A stretch of DNA of 64,000 nt from an uncultured Bacilli bacterium (GCA_934149105.1 CAKPDP010000005.1:53984-117983); one strand, 5' to 3'; shown: positions 1 to 8,730, numbered from the stretch's first letter. The notes: a model not told the origin generated them from the letters alone. Program-made: numbers and translations.

Positions 1-30
1 ATCACTAGTCCCTATGAAACGGAGTAAATT

Positions 31-1092
31 ATGTCAACGCTAAAAAAAGATAAAAAAGAAAGAAAAGATAAAAAGAAACCTAAAATATATAAATTAACTA
101 TCACTTTTATAATTATTGATTTCCTAATTTTAACTGGCTTTTTCATAACCTATGGACCAATTGATTATTTCCGTAATCTCTTAGTCAATACAGCTATGAA
201 AACCATGGAACATCAATATCTAGCCTATATTTTCTACAATGAAACAATGATTCATAATATCATGAACAAAAATTATTTTGTTGAAATAAACGAAGAAGTA
301 AATCTAGATGATATAGTAATTAATACTAAAGAAAAAGATAGTTACGAAAATGAATACGAAGAAGAACTATTAACTCGTGATAAAGATAACGATCTTTATA
401 AAGTTATAAAACTAAAAGTTGGTAATGCTAATGCTCATTTAGTAGCTATCTATAAACCTGAAAAAATAAAATTAATTCACATTGATAAATTTGATGTTGG
501 TGGTTACGGTGAAAGAGTTTTCTCTATGTGTAATCGTTTCGGTGGTGTCGTTTGTATCAACGGGGGTGGCTTTGTCGATAATGGCTATGGTTCTGATATT
601 CCTATTGGCTATCTAATCAAAGACTCTGAAATAATTTATTCCCCAGATGGTGGTAAAAATACCGAAAGAGACAATATTATTGGTATCACTGAAGAAGGAA
701 AATTAAAATTAATGAGTAATGTTACTGGCCAGGAAGCCATTGATGCTGGAGTAAGAGACGGTATGGTCTTTGGACCTTTCCTAATTGTCAATGGTAAACC
801 ACTAGAAATAGTAGGGGACCCATGGGGAAAATCGCCTCGTGTTGCTATCGCTCAAAGAAAAGATGGAGTTATGATGTTTTTATTAATAGACGGTAGAAAC
901 TATATCGACGGAGCAAGTCTTCAAGATCTAATTGATACCCTTCTATTATACGGTGCTTATAATGCTGCTAACCTTGATGGAGGACAATCTTCAAGTCTTG
1001 TTGTTGAAGGCAAATTAACTAACAATCCTCCTGCTGAAGCCAAAAGAACCAATGGTCGCTTCGTTGTCTCTGGTTGGGGCTTAATTCCTTAA
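31..1092 (+). CDS. Membrane-anchored phosphodiester glycosidase (NAGPA domain) family protein
   Basis: This 353-aa protein has a Lys-rich cytoplasmic N-terminus (residues 1-22), one membrane segment (about 24-45) and an extracytoplasmic C-terminal half matching the NAGPA/phosphodiester glycosidase family. Visible family signatures are INGGGF near residue 176, LLIDGR near 285 and NLDGGQSSSLV near 314. Known relatives cleave sugar phosphodiester bonds or occur in exopolysaccharide and teichoic-acid contexts; the substrate here cannot be told. The ATG is preceded by GGAG about 7 nt upstream. A terminator follows immediately. It is likely a cell-surface enzyme acting on glycopolymers (inference); the family call is firm, the role is not. 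Confidence 0.85.
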   Translation: MSTLKKDKKERKDKKKPKIYKLTITFIIIDFLILTGFFITYGPIDYFRNLLVNTAMKTMEHQYLAYIFYNETMIHNIMNKNYFVEINEEVNLDDIVINTKEKDSYENEYEEELLTRDKDNDLYKVIKLKVGNANAHLVAIYKPEKIKLIHIDKFDVGGYGERVFSMCNRFGGVVCINGGGFVDNGYGSDIPIGYLIKDSEIIYSPDGGKNTERDNIIGITEEGKLKLMSNVTGQEAIDAGVRDGMVFGPFLIVNGKPLEIVGDPWGKSPRVAIAQRKDGVMMFLLIDGRNYIDGASLQDLIDTLLLYGAYNAANLDGGQSSSLVVEGKLTNNPPAEAKRTNGRFVVSGWGLIP

Positions 1093-1105
1093 ACTAAAAA
1101 TTCAA

Positions 1106-1138
1106 AGTAGACACTTCACTGTGCCTACTTATTTTTTT
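1106..1138 (+). terminator. Rho-independent terminator after the glycosidase gene
   Basis: The stem AGTAGACAC / GTGCCTACT (one A-G mismatch) has loop TTCACT and is followed by a T-rich run. It overlaps the 3' end of the convergent rhodanese gene. Confidence 0.8.
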
Positions 1139-1443
1139 ACTCCCTTTTTTAAACAATAATCTAAATAAGCTTGATACCCCCCGATAATACTTATTGCCTT
1201 ATAATTCTTACACCTTAAATACTTAACTAATTCTAAACTTTTGTCTCCAACATCACAATACAAATAATATATATCTAACTGATTTAAATAATGCCTGTAA
1301 TTTCTCTCAAGATGATAATAAGGAATATTAATAGAAGTAGGTATACATCCTTGACTAAAATCGTAGGCATATCTTATATCAATAATTATAGGATTACTTA
1401 AACTAATTAACTCTTCTAATTTCTCTATACTAATATAATTCAA
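1129..1443 (-). CDS. Single-domain rhodanese-like protein
   Basis: A 104-aa single-domain rhodanese (sulfurtransferase fold). The CH2A-like IIDIRYAYDF lies near residue 19, and the active-site loop has a Cys at residue 63 in YLYCDVGDKS, followed by IIGGYQAY near 86. The catalytic Cys is present, so persulfide transfer is possible, but the acceptor is unknown. The start is TTG, placed by an AGGTGATATA ribosome site directly upstream. It is convergent with the glycosidase gene and stands alone. The domain call is good; the biological role is unknown. Confidence 0.8.
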   Translation of the reverse strand: MNYISIEKLEELISLSNPIIIDIRYAYDFSQGCIPTSINIPYYHLERNYRHYLNQLDIYYLYCDVGDKSLELVKYLRCKNYKAISIIGGYQAYLDYCLKKGVKK

Positions 1444-1574
1444 TATATCACCTCACAGTAATATATTTCTAAATCCTAAAAGTAATAATTTAATCTATCC
1501 ATACTTTTTAAATAAAATTATCAACATTATCTTGCCTAAATATCTATTTTGTTATACAATATCCATTGCAATTT

Positions 1575-1591
1575 AAATGTTTAAAACATTT
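1575..1591. promoter_or_regulatory. Perfect 8+1+8 palindrome upstream of HTH gene
   Basis: AAATGTTT-A-AAACATTT lies in the divergent gap between the rhodanese gene and the HTH gene, about 90 bp before the latter's ATG. It has the look of a dimeric repressor operator. Binding is inference. Confidence 0.4.
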
Positions 1592-1677
1592 TTAATTATG
1601 GCCTTTGAAGAAAGTATTATATTTACTTTTTGACATTTATTAACCTGTTTTTTAATAAGGAGGTCAAAACAATAATT

Positions 1678-2040
1678 ATGAATATAAAAGAATATTTAAA
1701 TTGCAATAAATCTAAGAGCTTCAACGAAATCCTTTTCTCATATATTGATCAAAGCGGTTACAAAGACTCTGAGATTTATAAAAAGGTTGACATAGATAGA
1801 AAATTATTTTCTAAAATAAGATGTAACAATAATTATATTCCCAAAAGAAATGTAGTTATCAAATTATGTTTAGCCTTAAGATTAGAAAAAGCTGATTTTA
1901 ATAATTTATTAAATTCTGCTGGCTATTCTTTAAGTACCAATCAATTTGATCAAATTATATCTTATTGTCTAGATAATAATGTTTACGATTTGTGTCAAAT
2001 AAATGACTATCTATATACCTTTTGTAGTGCCTATTTATAG
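1678..2040 (+). CDS. Small HTH (lambda-repressor-like) protein of unknown role
   Basis: A 120-aa protein. The central part (residues about 15-75) reads like a Cro/C1-type helix-turn-helix: a DSEIYKKVDIDRKLFSKI helix pair followed by VVIKLCLALRLEKADFNNLL. An extended C-terminal helical tail follows. The start is the ATG at 1678 behind a perfect AAGGAGG (1657-1663), rather than the upstream TTG at 1630, which precedes that site. It ends in a terminator hairpin that overlaps its stop. The palindrome at 1575 is a possible operator. It is probably DNA-binding, but no target is known. Confidence 0.65.
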   Translation: MNIKEYLNCNKSKSFNEILFSYIDQSGYKDSEIYKKVDIDRKLFSKIRCNNNYIPKRNVVIKLCLALRLEKADFNNLLNSAGYSLSTNQFDQIISYCLDNNVYDLCQINDYLYTFCSAYL

Positions 2041-2053
2041 GTACTATTTTTCT
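2025..2053 (+). terminator. Terminator overlapping the end of the HTH gene
   Basis: The stem TAGTGCCTAT / ATAGGTACTA (one G-U) has a 2-nt apex and is followed by TTTTTCTTT. Confidence 0.75.
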
Positions 2054-2109
2054 TTATCAAAAACTATATATTTACCAACTTTCCTGTTCAAAACTATATT
2101 TTATCGTGC

Positions 2110-2138
2110 TTTACATATCTTTCACAAAGTGATATAAT
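2110..2138 (+). promoter_or_regulatory. Sigma-A promoter of the pyrophosphatase gene
   Basis: TTTACA, 17-nt spacer, TATAAT, 24 nt before the start codon. Near-consensus vegetative promoter. Confidence 0.8.
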
Positions 2139-2162
2139 ACAAAAAGAAGTGGAGTTGAAAAA

Positions 2163-3794
2163 ATGAAAGATAAACAAACAATATATATATTTGGTCATAA
2201 AACACCAGATACCGATAGTGTTGCAGCCTCTATGACTCTATCATATTTAAAAAATAAATTAGGTTATAACACTGAGCCAGTAGTGTTAACACCTATCAAT
2301 GATGAAACAAAATACGTTTTGGATTATTTTAAAGTTCCAGAACCTAATCTTTTATCTGACGTAAAAATAAAAGTAAAAGATTTAGATTACAGTAAAAATT
2401 ATGTTGTTTCTGCCCATGAATCTATCTATAATGCTTATAATTATATGTCTAAAATGGGTATTAGTAAGGTCCCTGTCGTAGATGAAAATTCTCATTTACT
2501 AGGAATAATTAGTATGAAAGACATAGCTAAATCTGAATTTTCTAACCATTATTCTGAAGTAGACACTACTTATTCTAATATTTTAAATACTCTAGATGGT
2601 GAAGAAGTATTAAAATATGATGAAGATATTCAGGGTAAAGTTATGGTTGCCGCTTTTGATACTAATACAATCATCAAAAAAATTAAATTTGATAACCAAA
2701 GTATTCTAATAGTAGGCGATAGACATGATGTAATAGAATATGCTATCAACAGTAATATTAAATTAATATTAGTAACTGGTGGCCATAAAATAAAACAAGA
2801 GTTACTAGTAGAAGCTAAAAATAACCATGTTAATATTATTAGTATTAAAGCTAACACTCTAGAAGTAGCAAGACGTTTCTCTTTGTGTAATAAAGTATCT
2901 ACTATTATGAATAATGATAAAGTACTTTGTATAAATGAAAATGAATATTTAAGTGAATTTATCAAAGTTGCTAATAAAACTAGATATAGCTACTATCCTG
3001 TATTAGATAATTATGATAGATGTTTAGGAATTCTTAGATATTCTGATGTTAATTATGATAATAAAAAACAAGTTATTTTAGTTGATCATAATGGTTTTGA
3101 TCAAAGTGCTAATGGTCTTGAAGAAGCTGAAATTGTTGAAATAATTGACCATCATAATATTTCTTCTTCTTTATCTACTGGTGGTGCTATAAATGTTTTA
3201 ACTAAGCCATATGGAAGTACCAATACTATTATCTATTATTTATATAAAGAAAATAATATTGAAATCCCTAAAACTATTGCGGGATTACTATTATCGGGAA
3301 TTTTATCTGACACTCTAATTTTAACTTCTCCAACTACAACTGAGAAAGATAAAGAAGCAGCCTCTTCCTTAGCTTCCGTAGCGGGTGTAGATTATGAAAA
3401 ATATGGCTTTGATATGTTGAAAGCCAGTACTTCAATTGAAGGAAAAACAATAGATGATGTTTTAACAACTGACTTCAAAGTTTATCCAGCTGGAAGCCAC
3501 AAATATTGTTTAAGTCAATTTTTCACTGTTGGTGTAGACGAAATAATGTCTCGTAAAGATGAATTAATCACTAGATTAAATGATCTTTCTAAAGAAGCTG
3601 GTTACGTTTTCACTGTCTTCTTAGCCACTGATATTTTAACTAATGGTTCTTATATTTTCTATAGTGACAATGCCGAAGACACTTTAAAGAAAGTATTTAA
3701 TAAAGAAGACATAACTCAAGGTGTATTTATCCCTGGTTTAGTTTCTCGTAAAAAACAATTAGTTCCATTTGTTCAAGCTGAACTAACTGATTAA
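2163..3794 (+). CDS. ppaC: CBS-domain family II (Mn-dependent) inorganic pyrophosphatase
   Basis: This 543-aa DHH-family pyrophosphatase hydrolyses PPi to 2 Pi in the cytosol. The N-terminal DHH motif is GHKTPDTDSVAAS (residues 9-21). Two CBS domains (about 65-125 and 250-305) flank a DRTGG domain (about 140-245), then VDHNGFDQS and IIDHHN (about 316-340), and a C-terminal DHHA2 domain with its active-site lysine region (from about 415). The length fits CBS-type PPases (about 540 aa, against 310 for the plain form). In characterised relatives the CBS/DRTGG insert makes activity responsive to adenine nucleotides (AMP/ADP inhibition, ATP or diadenosine polyphosphate activation). It is monocistronic, with its own promoter and terminator. 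Confidence 0.93.
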   Translation: MKDKQTIYIFGHKTPDTDSVAASMTLSYLKNKLGYNTEPVVLTPINDETKYVLDYFKVPEPNLLSDVKIKVKDLDYSKNYVVSAHESIYNAYNYMSKMGISKVPVVDENSHLLGIISMKDIAKSEFSNHYSEVDTTYSNILNTLDGEEVLKYDEDIQGKVMVAAFDTNTIIKKIKFDNQSILIVGDRHDVIEYAINSNIKLILVTGGHKIKQELLVEAKNNHVNIISIKANTLEVARRFSLCNKVSTIMNNDKVLCINENEYLSEFIKVANKTRYSYYPVLDNYDRCLGILRYSDVNYDNKKQVILVDHNGFDQSANGLEEAEIVEIIDHHNISSSLSTGGAINVLTKPYGSTNTIIYYLYKENNIEIPKTIAGLLLSGILSDTLILTSPTTTEKDKEAASSLASVAGVDYEKYGFDMLKASTSIEGKTIDDVLTTDFKVYPAGSHKYCLSQFFTVGVDEIMSRKDELITRLNDLSKEAGYVFTVFLATDILTNGSYIFYSDNAEDTLKKVFNKEDITQGVFIPGLVSRKKQLVPFVQAELTD

Positions 3795-3867
3795 TAAAAA
3801 AACAAAATTAATCAAAATTATTATTCTGCTCTAAATTTTTTGCAGAAAAATAAAAAAATTCTAAAAA

Positions 3868-3898
3868 TCACCTCAAAACAGGTGCTTTTTTCTTTTTT
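3868..3898 (+). terminator. Terminator after ppaC
   Basis: The stem CACCT / AGGTG with loop CAAAAC is followed by CTTTTTTCTTTTTT. Confidence 0.75.
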
Positions 3899-3993
3899 CT
3901 GCTCTTTTTTATCACCCAAAATTAAATTTCTGTCATTTGCTTTCTCTTTGTTTATATATTAAACTTAAAACAAATCATGAAAGGAGATCTTAA

Positions 3994-4717
3994 ATAGCCA
4001 AAGATCAAAAACTTGAAAAATACAAAGAAATCGATGAAGAACTGCAAATGGTTCCAATTACCTTTGATTATGTTTTTAAATAATATTTTAAAACTAATAT
4101 AAAAGAACTAAAAGAAATATTGCTGGAAATACTCGAAATAGAATTATCACCTGAAGAATGTGAATTCCAAAGCTTTAGAAAAAATAAAACTTTATCAAAT
4201 AAATTTGAATGTTCGTGAAAGATATCCTGAAGTTTCTACTAGAGTAATCTTAGTCTATGATAAACTTAATAAACAAATAGTAGACAACAGCATGATAAAT
4301 GTCTTGAAATATCTTGATTATTACCGAGTGACATATCATAATGAAAACAGAGATACCATGAATAAAAGTGGTCTTTGGTTAGCTAGTTTAACTGCCACCA
4401 ATTTTCAAGAATTATATACTATGACTAATTCTTATTTAAGTAAAGAAATGTCAGAAAAAATAGTGAATGAGATGATAGAAATGAGTAAAGATAATTTTGT
4501 TTTACATGAATGAAATAAAGTCTATTTTGATGAAATGATAAAAGAAAATATTCGTAATGAAGGAAGTGAAGCCGGCTACAATGATGGCTTAACTGAGGGA
4601 AAAGAAACAGTAATAAAAAATATGTTAAAAGAACATTTAGATATTAATCTTATTTCCAAAGTAACGTCAACTCCTCTAGAAAGAATAAATTTAATCAAAG
4701 AGAAATTAAACTTCTAG
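3994..4717 (+). pseudogene. Degenerate Rpn-family PD-(D/E)XK nuclease / putative transposase
   Basis: Remains of a recombination-promoting nuclease (Rpn/YhgA) gene. A good ribosome site (AAAGGAG at 3980-3986) precedes ATA where ATG is expected (3994). The first frame carries the family's N-terminal VPITFDYVFK then a TAA (4081), continues as YFKTNIKELKE and LSPEECEF, then shifts frame near 4160. The second frame holds the C-terminal half (alpha-helical, YDKLNKQIVDNS, LWLASLTATNFQEL) to a TGA at 4511, where relatives have Trp, then EGSEAGYNDGLTEGKE to 4717. The catalytic middle region is missing. At least four lesions make it non-functional. The family is mobile and multicopy in related genomes. 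Confidence 0.8.
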
Positions 4718-4783
4718 TATTATAAAACTTTCTAAATAATTGCTTTCTTTCTTTTAAATCTTTATAAATGTTCAATTTTTTGC

Positions 4784-4789
4784 TATAAT
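4784..4789 (+). promoter_or_regulatory. Extended -10 promoter of ackA
   Basis: TGC-TATAAT, about 22 nt before the start codon. No convincing -35, as expected for an extended -10 promoter. Confidence 0.6.
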
Positions 4790-4810
4790 TAAAAAGAAAG
4801 AGGTGAATAT

Positions 4811-5992
4811 ATGAAAATATTATCAGTAAATGCTGGAAGTAGTTCCTTAAAATTCCAACTATATGAAATGCCAGAGGAAAAAGTATTAATTTCCGGAGTA
4901 TTTGAAAGAATAGGAATTGAAGATAGTTTTTATACTATTAAATTAAATGGTGAAAAAATAAAGAAAGAAGCAACCCTAAATAATCACGCTGATGCTTTCA
5001 AAATCTTAGTTGATGAATTAATCAGTAATAAGGTTATAGCACAAGCTGACGAAGTAAAAGCTGTAGGTCATCGTACTGTTCAAGGTGGTGAAAAATATGA
5101 TCACACTGTTGTTATCGATGATTCTGTAATAAACGATATGGAAAAATATTCTTCTTTAGCGCCTTTACATAATCCTGCTTCAATAACAGGTATTAAAGCT
5201 GCTCAAGAAGTATTCAAAGATGCTTTACAAACTGCTGTTTTTGATACTGCTTTCCATGCTACTATGCCAAAAGAAAATTATATTTATCCCGTTCCTTATG
5301 AATGGTATGAAAAGTATGGTGTTAGAAGATATGGTATGCACGGAACTAGCCACCGTTTCATTTCTCAAAGAATTAATGAAATTTTAGGAAGAAATGATAC
5401 TAAAGTAATTACTTGCCATATTGGTAATGGTGCTAGTATCAGTGCTGTTGTTAATGGTAAATGTCAAAATACTTCTATGGGACTAACTCCTAATGCTGGA
5501 GTAATGATGGGTTCTCGTTGTGGTGATATTGACTGCAGTATTGTACCATTTATAATGGAACAAACTGGAATGACTACTAAAGAAATAGATAATGCCTTAA
5601 ATAAGAAGAGTGGCTTACTAGGTGTAAGTGGTGTAAGTAGTGATTCTCGTGACGTTGAAAATGGCATTAATGAAGGCAACGAAAGATGCATTTTAGCTCA
5701 AAACATGTACGTAAGAAGAATTATTAACTATATTGCTATGTACTATGTTGAAATGGGGGGTGCTGATGCTATTGTCTTCACAGCGGGTGTTGGAGAAAAC
5801 TCTATTAGTACTCGTAAAGAAATAGTTGAAGGATTAAGTGCTCTAGGAATTAAATTAGACGAAGAAGCTAACAACTGTCGTGGTCAAGAAGTAAGAATTA
5901 CTACCGATGACTCTAAAGTAGCTTGTTATGTAATTCCAACTGATGAAGAATTAATGATCGCTAGAGATACTTATGAATTAACTCAAAAATAG
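4811..5992 (+). CDS. ackA: Acetate kinase
   Basis: A 393-aa acetate kinase, full length for the family. It interconverts acetyl-phosphate plus ADP with acetate plus ATP in the cytosol, and is the ATP-forming end of fermentation. Signatures: NAGSSSLKFQ at residues 6-15, GHRTVQGG near 89, FDTAFHATMP near 143, RRYGMHGTSHRFIS near 171 and HIGNGAS near 202. The start is the ATG behind GAGGTGA. The gene lies 13 nt before the DHH phosphoesterase and may be cotranscribed with it. The phosphoketolase at 56080 supplies acetyl-phosphate; no pta is in the window. Confidence 0.97.
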   Translation: MKILSVNAGSSSLKFQLYEMPEEKVLISGVFERIGIEDSFYTIKLNGEKIKKEATLNNHADAFKILVDELISNKVIAQADEVKAVGHRTVQGGEKYDHTVVIDDSVINDMEKYSSLAPLHNPASITGIKAAQEVFKDALQTAVFDTAFHATMPKENYIYPVPYEWYEKYGVRRYGMHGTSHRFISQRINEILGRNDTKVITCHIGNGASISAVVNGKCQNTSMGLTPNAGVMMGSRCGDIDCSIVPFIMEQTGMTTKEIDNALNKKSGLLGVSGVSSDSRDVENGINEGNERCILAQNMYVRRIINYIAMYYVEMGGADAIVFTAGVGENSISTRKEIVEGLSALGIKLDEEANNCRGQEVRITTDDSKVACYVIPTDEELMIARDTYELTQK

Positions 5993-6005
5993 AAAGCAGG
6001 TCTTC

Positions 6006-6980
6006 ATGAATAATGTTTATAAATTAATCTATAAACAAATAAAAAAATACAATAATATTATTATAACAAGACATATAGGAGCCGATCCTGATGCCTTAGG
6101 AAGCCAATTGGCTCTCAAAGAATTAATATTAAATACTTTTCCTGAAAAACAAGTTTTAGCAACTGGCAGTTATTCTACCAAGTTTAAATTTATTGGTGCT
6201 TTAGATAAATTAGATGACAAACTTGACTTATCAAAATGTCTCCTAATTTGTTTGGATACTCCAGATATCAAGAGAATAGATGGAGCCGCTCCTCAAGATT
6301 TTGCTTACGTAATAAAAATAGATCATCACCCTAAAGTTGATGATTTTGGAGATATTCAAGTTATCGATGACAATGCCTCAAGTACTTGTCAGCTATTATT
6401 AGAATTAATTTTTGCTACCAAGTTAAAATTAACTCCTTCTATTGCTAATAAATTATACTTAGGTATTGCTGCCGACACTGATCGCTTTCTCCACCCTTAT
6501 ACAACCGTAAAAACTTTTGAATTAGTTACCAAAATGCTAAAAGAAACCAATATCGATTTTACATCTCTCTATCCACCTTTATACACAAGACCAATAGAAG
6601 AAACACGATTCCAAGGCTACATTCTTGAAAATTTCCGTGTTACTGATAATGGCGTAGGATATATAAAAATAGATGATAGCCTTTTAAAAGAATATCAAGT
6701 CGATACTGGTACTGCTGGAAGCTTAATTAATAATTTAAAATACATTTCAGGAATTATTATAATAATATTTTTAACTGAAGATAAAAAAAATAATATTATC
6801 AAAGCTAACATCAGATCTGAAGGACCAGTTGTCAATTCTCTGGCAGCCATTTATGGTGGAGGAGGACATAAATATGCCTCTGGGGCTCGCTTAACCAGTT
6901 GGTCTCAAGTTGATAACTTATTGTCTGATTTAGACAAGTTAGCTAAAGACTATAAAGAAACAGAAGAAATTTCCAAATAA
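6006..6980 (+). CDS. nrnA: DHH/DHHA1 phosphoesterase, NrnA-like oligoribonuclease / PAP phosphatase
   Basis: A 324-aa protein of the NrnA branch of the DHH family, which degrades short oligoribonucleotides (and linear dinucleotides) from the 5' end and dephosphorylates pAp. Visible are the DHH motif TRHIGADPDALGSQ (residues 22-35), LDTPD near 84, IDHHPK near 107, AADTDRF near 158, and the C-terminal DHHA1 motif YGGGGHKYASGARL near 283. The length matches B. subtilis NrnA (about 313 aa). It follows ackA by 13 nt. The exact substrate preference (nanoRNA, pAp, pApA) cannot be read from sequence. Confidence 0.85.
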   Translation: MNNVYKLIYKQIKKYNNIIITRHIGADPDALGSQLALKELILNTFPEKQVLATGSYSTKFKFIGALDKLDDKLDLSKCLLICLDTPDIKRIDGAAPQDFAYVIKIDHHPKVDDFGDIQVIDDNASSTCQLLLELIFATKLKLTPSIANKLYLGIAADTDRFLHPYTTVKTFELVTKMLKETNIDFTSLYPPLYTRPIEETRFQGYILENFRVTDNGVGYIKIDDSLLKEYQVDTGTAGSLINNLKYISGIIIIIFLTEDKKNNIIKANIRSEGPVVNSLAAIYGGGGHKYASGARLTSWSQVDNLLSDLDKLAKDYKETEEISK

Positions 6981-7080
6981 AATCTTCCGTTTTTTTATTT
7001 TTCTTTATTTTTGGGCTTTTTACATAAATACTTTTTTTAAAAATAATCTCTAAAATACTTCCCTTTTAATAATTATTTGT

Positions 7081-7086
7081 TATAAT
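7081..7086 (+). promoter_or_regulatory. Distal extended -10 promoter upstream of hpf leader
   Basis: TGT-TATAAT, about 190 nt upstream of the hpf start. A transcript from here would carry the structured leader. Confidence 0.5.
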
Positions 7087-7119
7087 GAAATTGTAAGAAG
7101 CCTATCGTAAGTTTCCTAC

Positions 7120-7194
7120 TATCCTTATATTTAGCCCTTCTTTATTTAAAGAAAAAGATTAAGAAATCTATCTAGATCTAAATGTTTAAGGATA
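7120..7194 (+). ncRNA. Structured leader or small RNA upstream of hpf, class unknown
   Basis: A long closing stem TATCCTTA (7120-7127) / TAAGGATA (7187-7194) is extended by ATTTA / TAAAT and encloses two hairpins: TTCTTT-ATTT-AAAGAA and AGATT-AAGA-AATCT. The 3' arm can alternatively form TAAG-GATAT-CTTA. It sits between the two hpf promoter-like -10 boxes. I recognise no Rfam class. Confidence 0.4.
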
Positions 7195-7246
7195 TCTTAG
7201 CATTATACTATTTAGTTAATTTTAACAAATAAAATAATTGTAATGT

Positions 7247-7252
7247 TATAAT
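7247..7252 (+). promoter_or_regulatory. Proximal extended -10 promoter of hpf
   Basis: TGT-TATAAT, 22 nt before the hpf ATG; a weak TTAACA lies at an atypical 19-nt spacing. Confidence 0.5.
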
Positions 7253-7274
7253 AATATTGAAAGGAATGATAAAT

Positions 7275-7805
7275 ATGAAATGCAATATACGTGGAGATAA
7301 GTTAGAAGTAACTGAAGCTATAAGAAATTATATTGAAGAGAAAATTGGTCGTTTAGACAAATATTTTAAAAGTGAAGAGCTTTCAGCTAACATTCTAATC
7401 AAAGTAAGAGGAACTAAAGATATAATTGAAATTACAATTCCTACTGATAAATATCTTCTAAGAAGTGAAATGGAAAATGATGATTTATATGCTGCTATTG
7501 ACTTAGTTAGTGAAAAATTAGAAAGACAAATTCGTAAAAATAAAACTAAACTTCAAAGAAGATTAACTGAGTCCCCAATTAAAGAATTTGAATTTGATTA
7601 TGAAATCGATGAAGAAGAACAAAAAGATAAAAAAATTGTTAAACGTAAAAATATCGAAACTAAACCAATGGACGAAGAAGAAGCTATTTTAGAAATGGAA
7701 TTATTAGGTCATGACTTCTTTGTTTACAAAGATATGGATAAAGAAGCTGTTTGCATTCTTTATAAAAGAAAAGACGGTAATTACGGTCTTATAGAAACGG
7801 AGTAA
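7275..7805 (+). CDS. hpf: Long-form ribosome hibernation promoting factor
   Basis: A 176-aa long HPF that dimerises 70S ribosomes into 100S particles in stationary phase or stress. The N-terminal S30AE/YfiA domain (residues 1-100) opens MKCNIRGDKLEVTEAIRNYI. An acidic/basic linker follows (about 103-125), then the C-terminal dimerisation domain with KNIETKPMDEEEAILEMEL and HDFFVYKD. The ATG at 7275 has AAAGGA correctly spaced; the TTG at 7257 lies before the ribosome site and is rejected. Two -10 boxes and a structured leader precede it, suggesting growth-phase control (inference). Six nt separate it from the next gene. Confidence 0.93.
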   Translation: MKCNIRGDKLEVTEAIRNYIEEKIGRLDKYFKSEELSANILIKVRGTKDIIEITIPTDKYLLRSEMENDDLYAAIDLVSEKLERQIRKNKTKLQRRLTESPIKEFEFDYEIDEEEQKDKKIVKRKNIETKPMDEEEAILEMELLGHDFFVYKDMDKEAVCILYKRKDGNYGLIETE

Positions 7806-7810
7806 ACCCT

Positions 7811-8728
7811 ATGCAAGATTTAACCTTAGTCGTAATGGCCGCTGGTATGGGAAGTCGTTTTGGTGGTCCTAAACAGATAACTCCTGTCGGACCAAGTGGC
7901 GAATTCATAATCGATTATTCCCTTTATGATGCCATCAAAGCGGGCTTTACGAAAGTAGTTTTTATTATCAAAAAAGAACATCGAGATATATTTAAAGAAA
8001 CTATCGATAAAAGAATTGGAGCAAAAATAAAAATAGAATATGCTTATCAAGAACTTGAAAATATTCCTGTTCCTGTTTCTATTCCAGAAGATAGGCAAAA
8101 GCCTTGGGGCACTTCTCATGCTATATTAAGTGCTAAAAACCTTATTACCAGCCCTTTTGCCATTATCAATGCCGACGATTTTTATGGAAGAGATGCCTAT
8201 GAAAAAGCTGCTACCTTCCTAAAAAATTCTACTAGTCCCAATGAAGCTGCAGTAATATCCTATCCTTATGGTGTAACTAGTAGCCCCTTTGGTAGTGTTA
8301 AAAGAGCAGTACTAGAATTAAATGAAGATAAAGTCGTAGAACTTACAGAGTCCAAAATAGAAACTATTGGATTCAAAGCCAAAGCCTCACCCCTAAGTGG
8401 TGCCGAACCTTTTGAAATAGAATTAGATCATCCAGTATCGATGAATCTCTTCTGTTTTCATCCTGAGTTCTTAGATCTAATCGAAAAAGATTTTATTGAA
8501 TTCTTAAATAATCCCAACAATCTTCAAAATGGTGAAGCCTTAATCCCTGATACTGTCAAAAAATATATTGATAATAAAACTTTAATCTTAAAAAATATAA
8601 CCTCTAAAGGTTTATGGGCTGGAGTAACCTATAAAGAAGATTTACCAGCTTTACAAAAAACTATTCATGATTTAATAGACAAGCATGAATATAGTTCCAA
8701 TTTATGGAATAATGATAAAGGAGCATAA
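7811..8728 (+). CDS. Sugar-phosphate nucleotidyltransferase family protein, copy 1
   Basis: A 305-aa NTP_transferase-fold enzyme. The nucleotide-binding loop is VVMAAGMGSRFGGPKQ (residues 7-22), then GPSGEFIIDYS, and the metal-binding INADDFYG near 119. A C-terminal substrate region follows. The family joins NTPs to sugar phosphates or related acceptors; the acceptor is not predictable here, as this branch is distinct from RmlA, GlmU and GalU. It begins 5 nt after hpf and is followed 2 nt later by a paralogue with nearly the same N-terminal 50 residues. Confidence 0.8.
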   Translation: MQDLTLVVMAAGMGSRFGGPKQITPVGPSGEFIIDYSLYDAIKAGFTKVVFIIKKEHRDIFKETIDKRIGAKIKIEYAYQELENIPVPVSIPEDRQKPWGTSHAILSAKNLITSPFAIINADDFYGRDAYEKAATFLKNSTSPNEAAVISYPYGVTSSPFGSVKRAVLELNEDKVVELTESKIETIGFKAKASPLSGAEPFEIELDHPVSMNLFCFHPEFLDLIEKDFIEFLNNPNNLQNGEALIPDTVKKYIDNKTLILKNITSKGLWAGVTYKEDLPALQKTIHDLIDKHEYSSNLWNNDKGA

Positions 8729-8730
8729 GT

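Noticed and set aside
1630..1677. Upstream TTG extension of the HTH gene
   Set aside because: The perfect AAGGAGG lies inside this extension and serves the ATG at 1678.
2630..2965. Minus-strand 111-codon ORF inside ppaC
   Set aside because: Antisense shadow of a strongly conserved coding region, with no ribosome site; the same applies to other antisense ORFs inside dnaE, polC, ackA, valS, rny and ltaS.
4511..4513. TGA where the Rpn family usually has Trp, hinting at code 4 (TGA = Trp)
   Set aside because: Other genes use TGA as a true stop (dnaI at 12738, the DUF402 gene at 63575) and TGG for Trp; the locus has other lesions, so it is a pseudogene.
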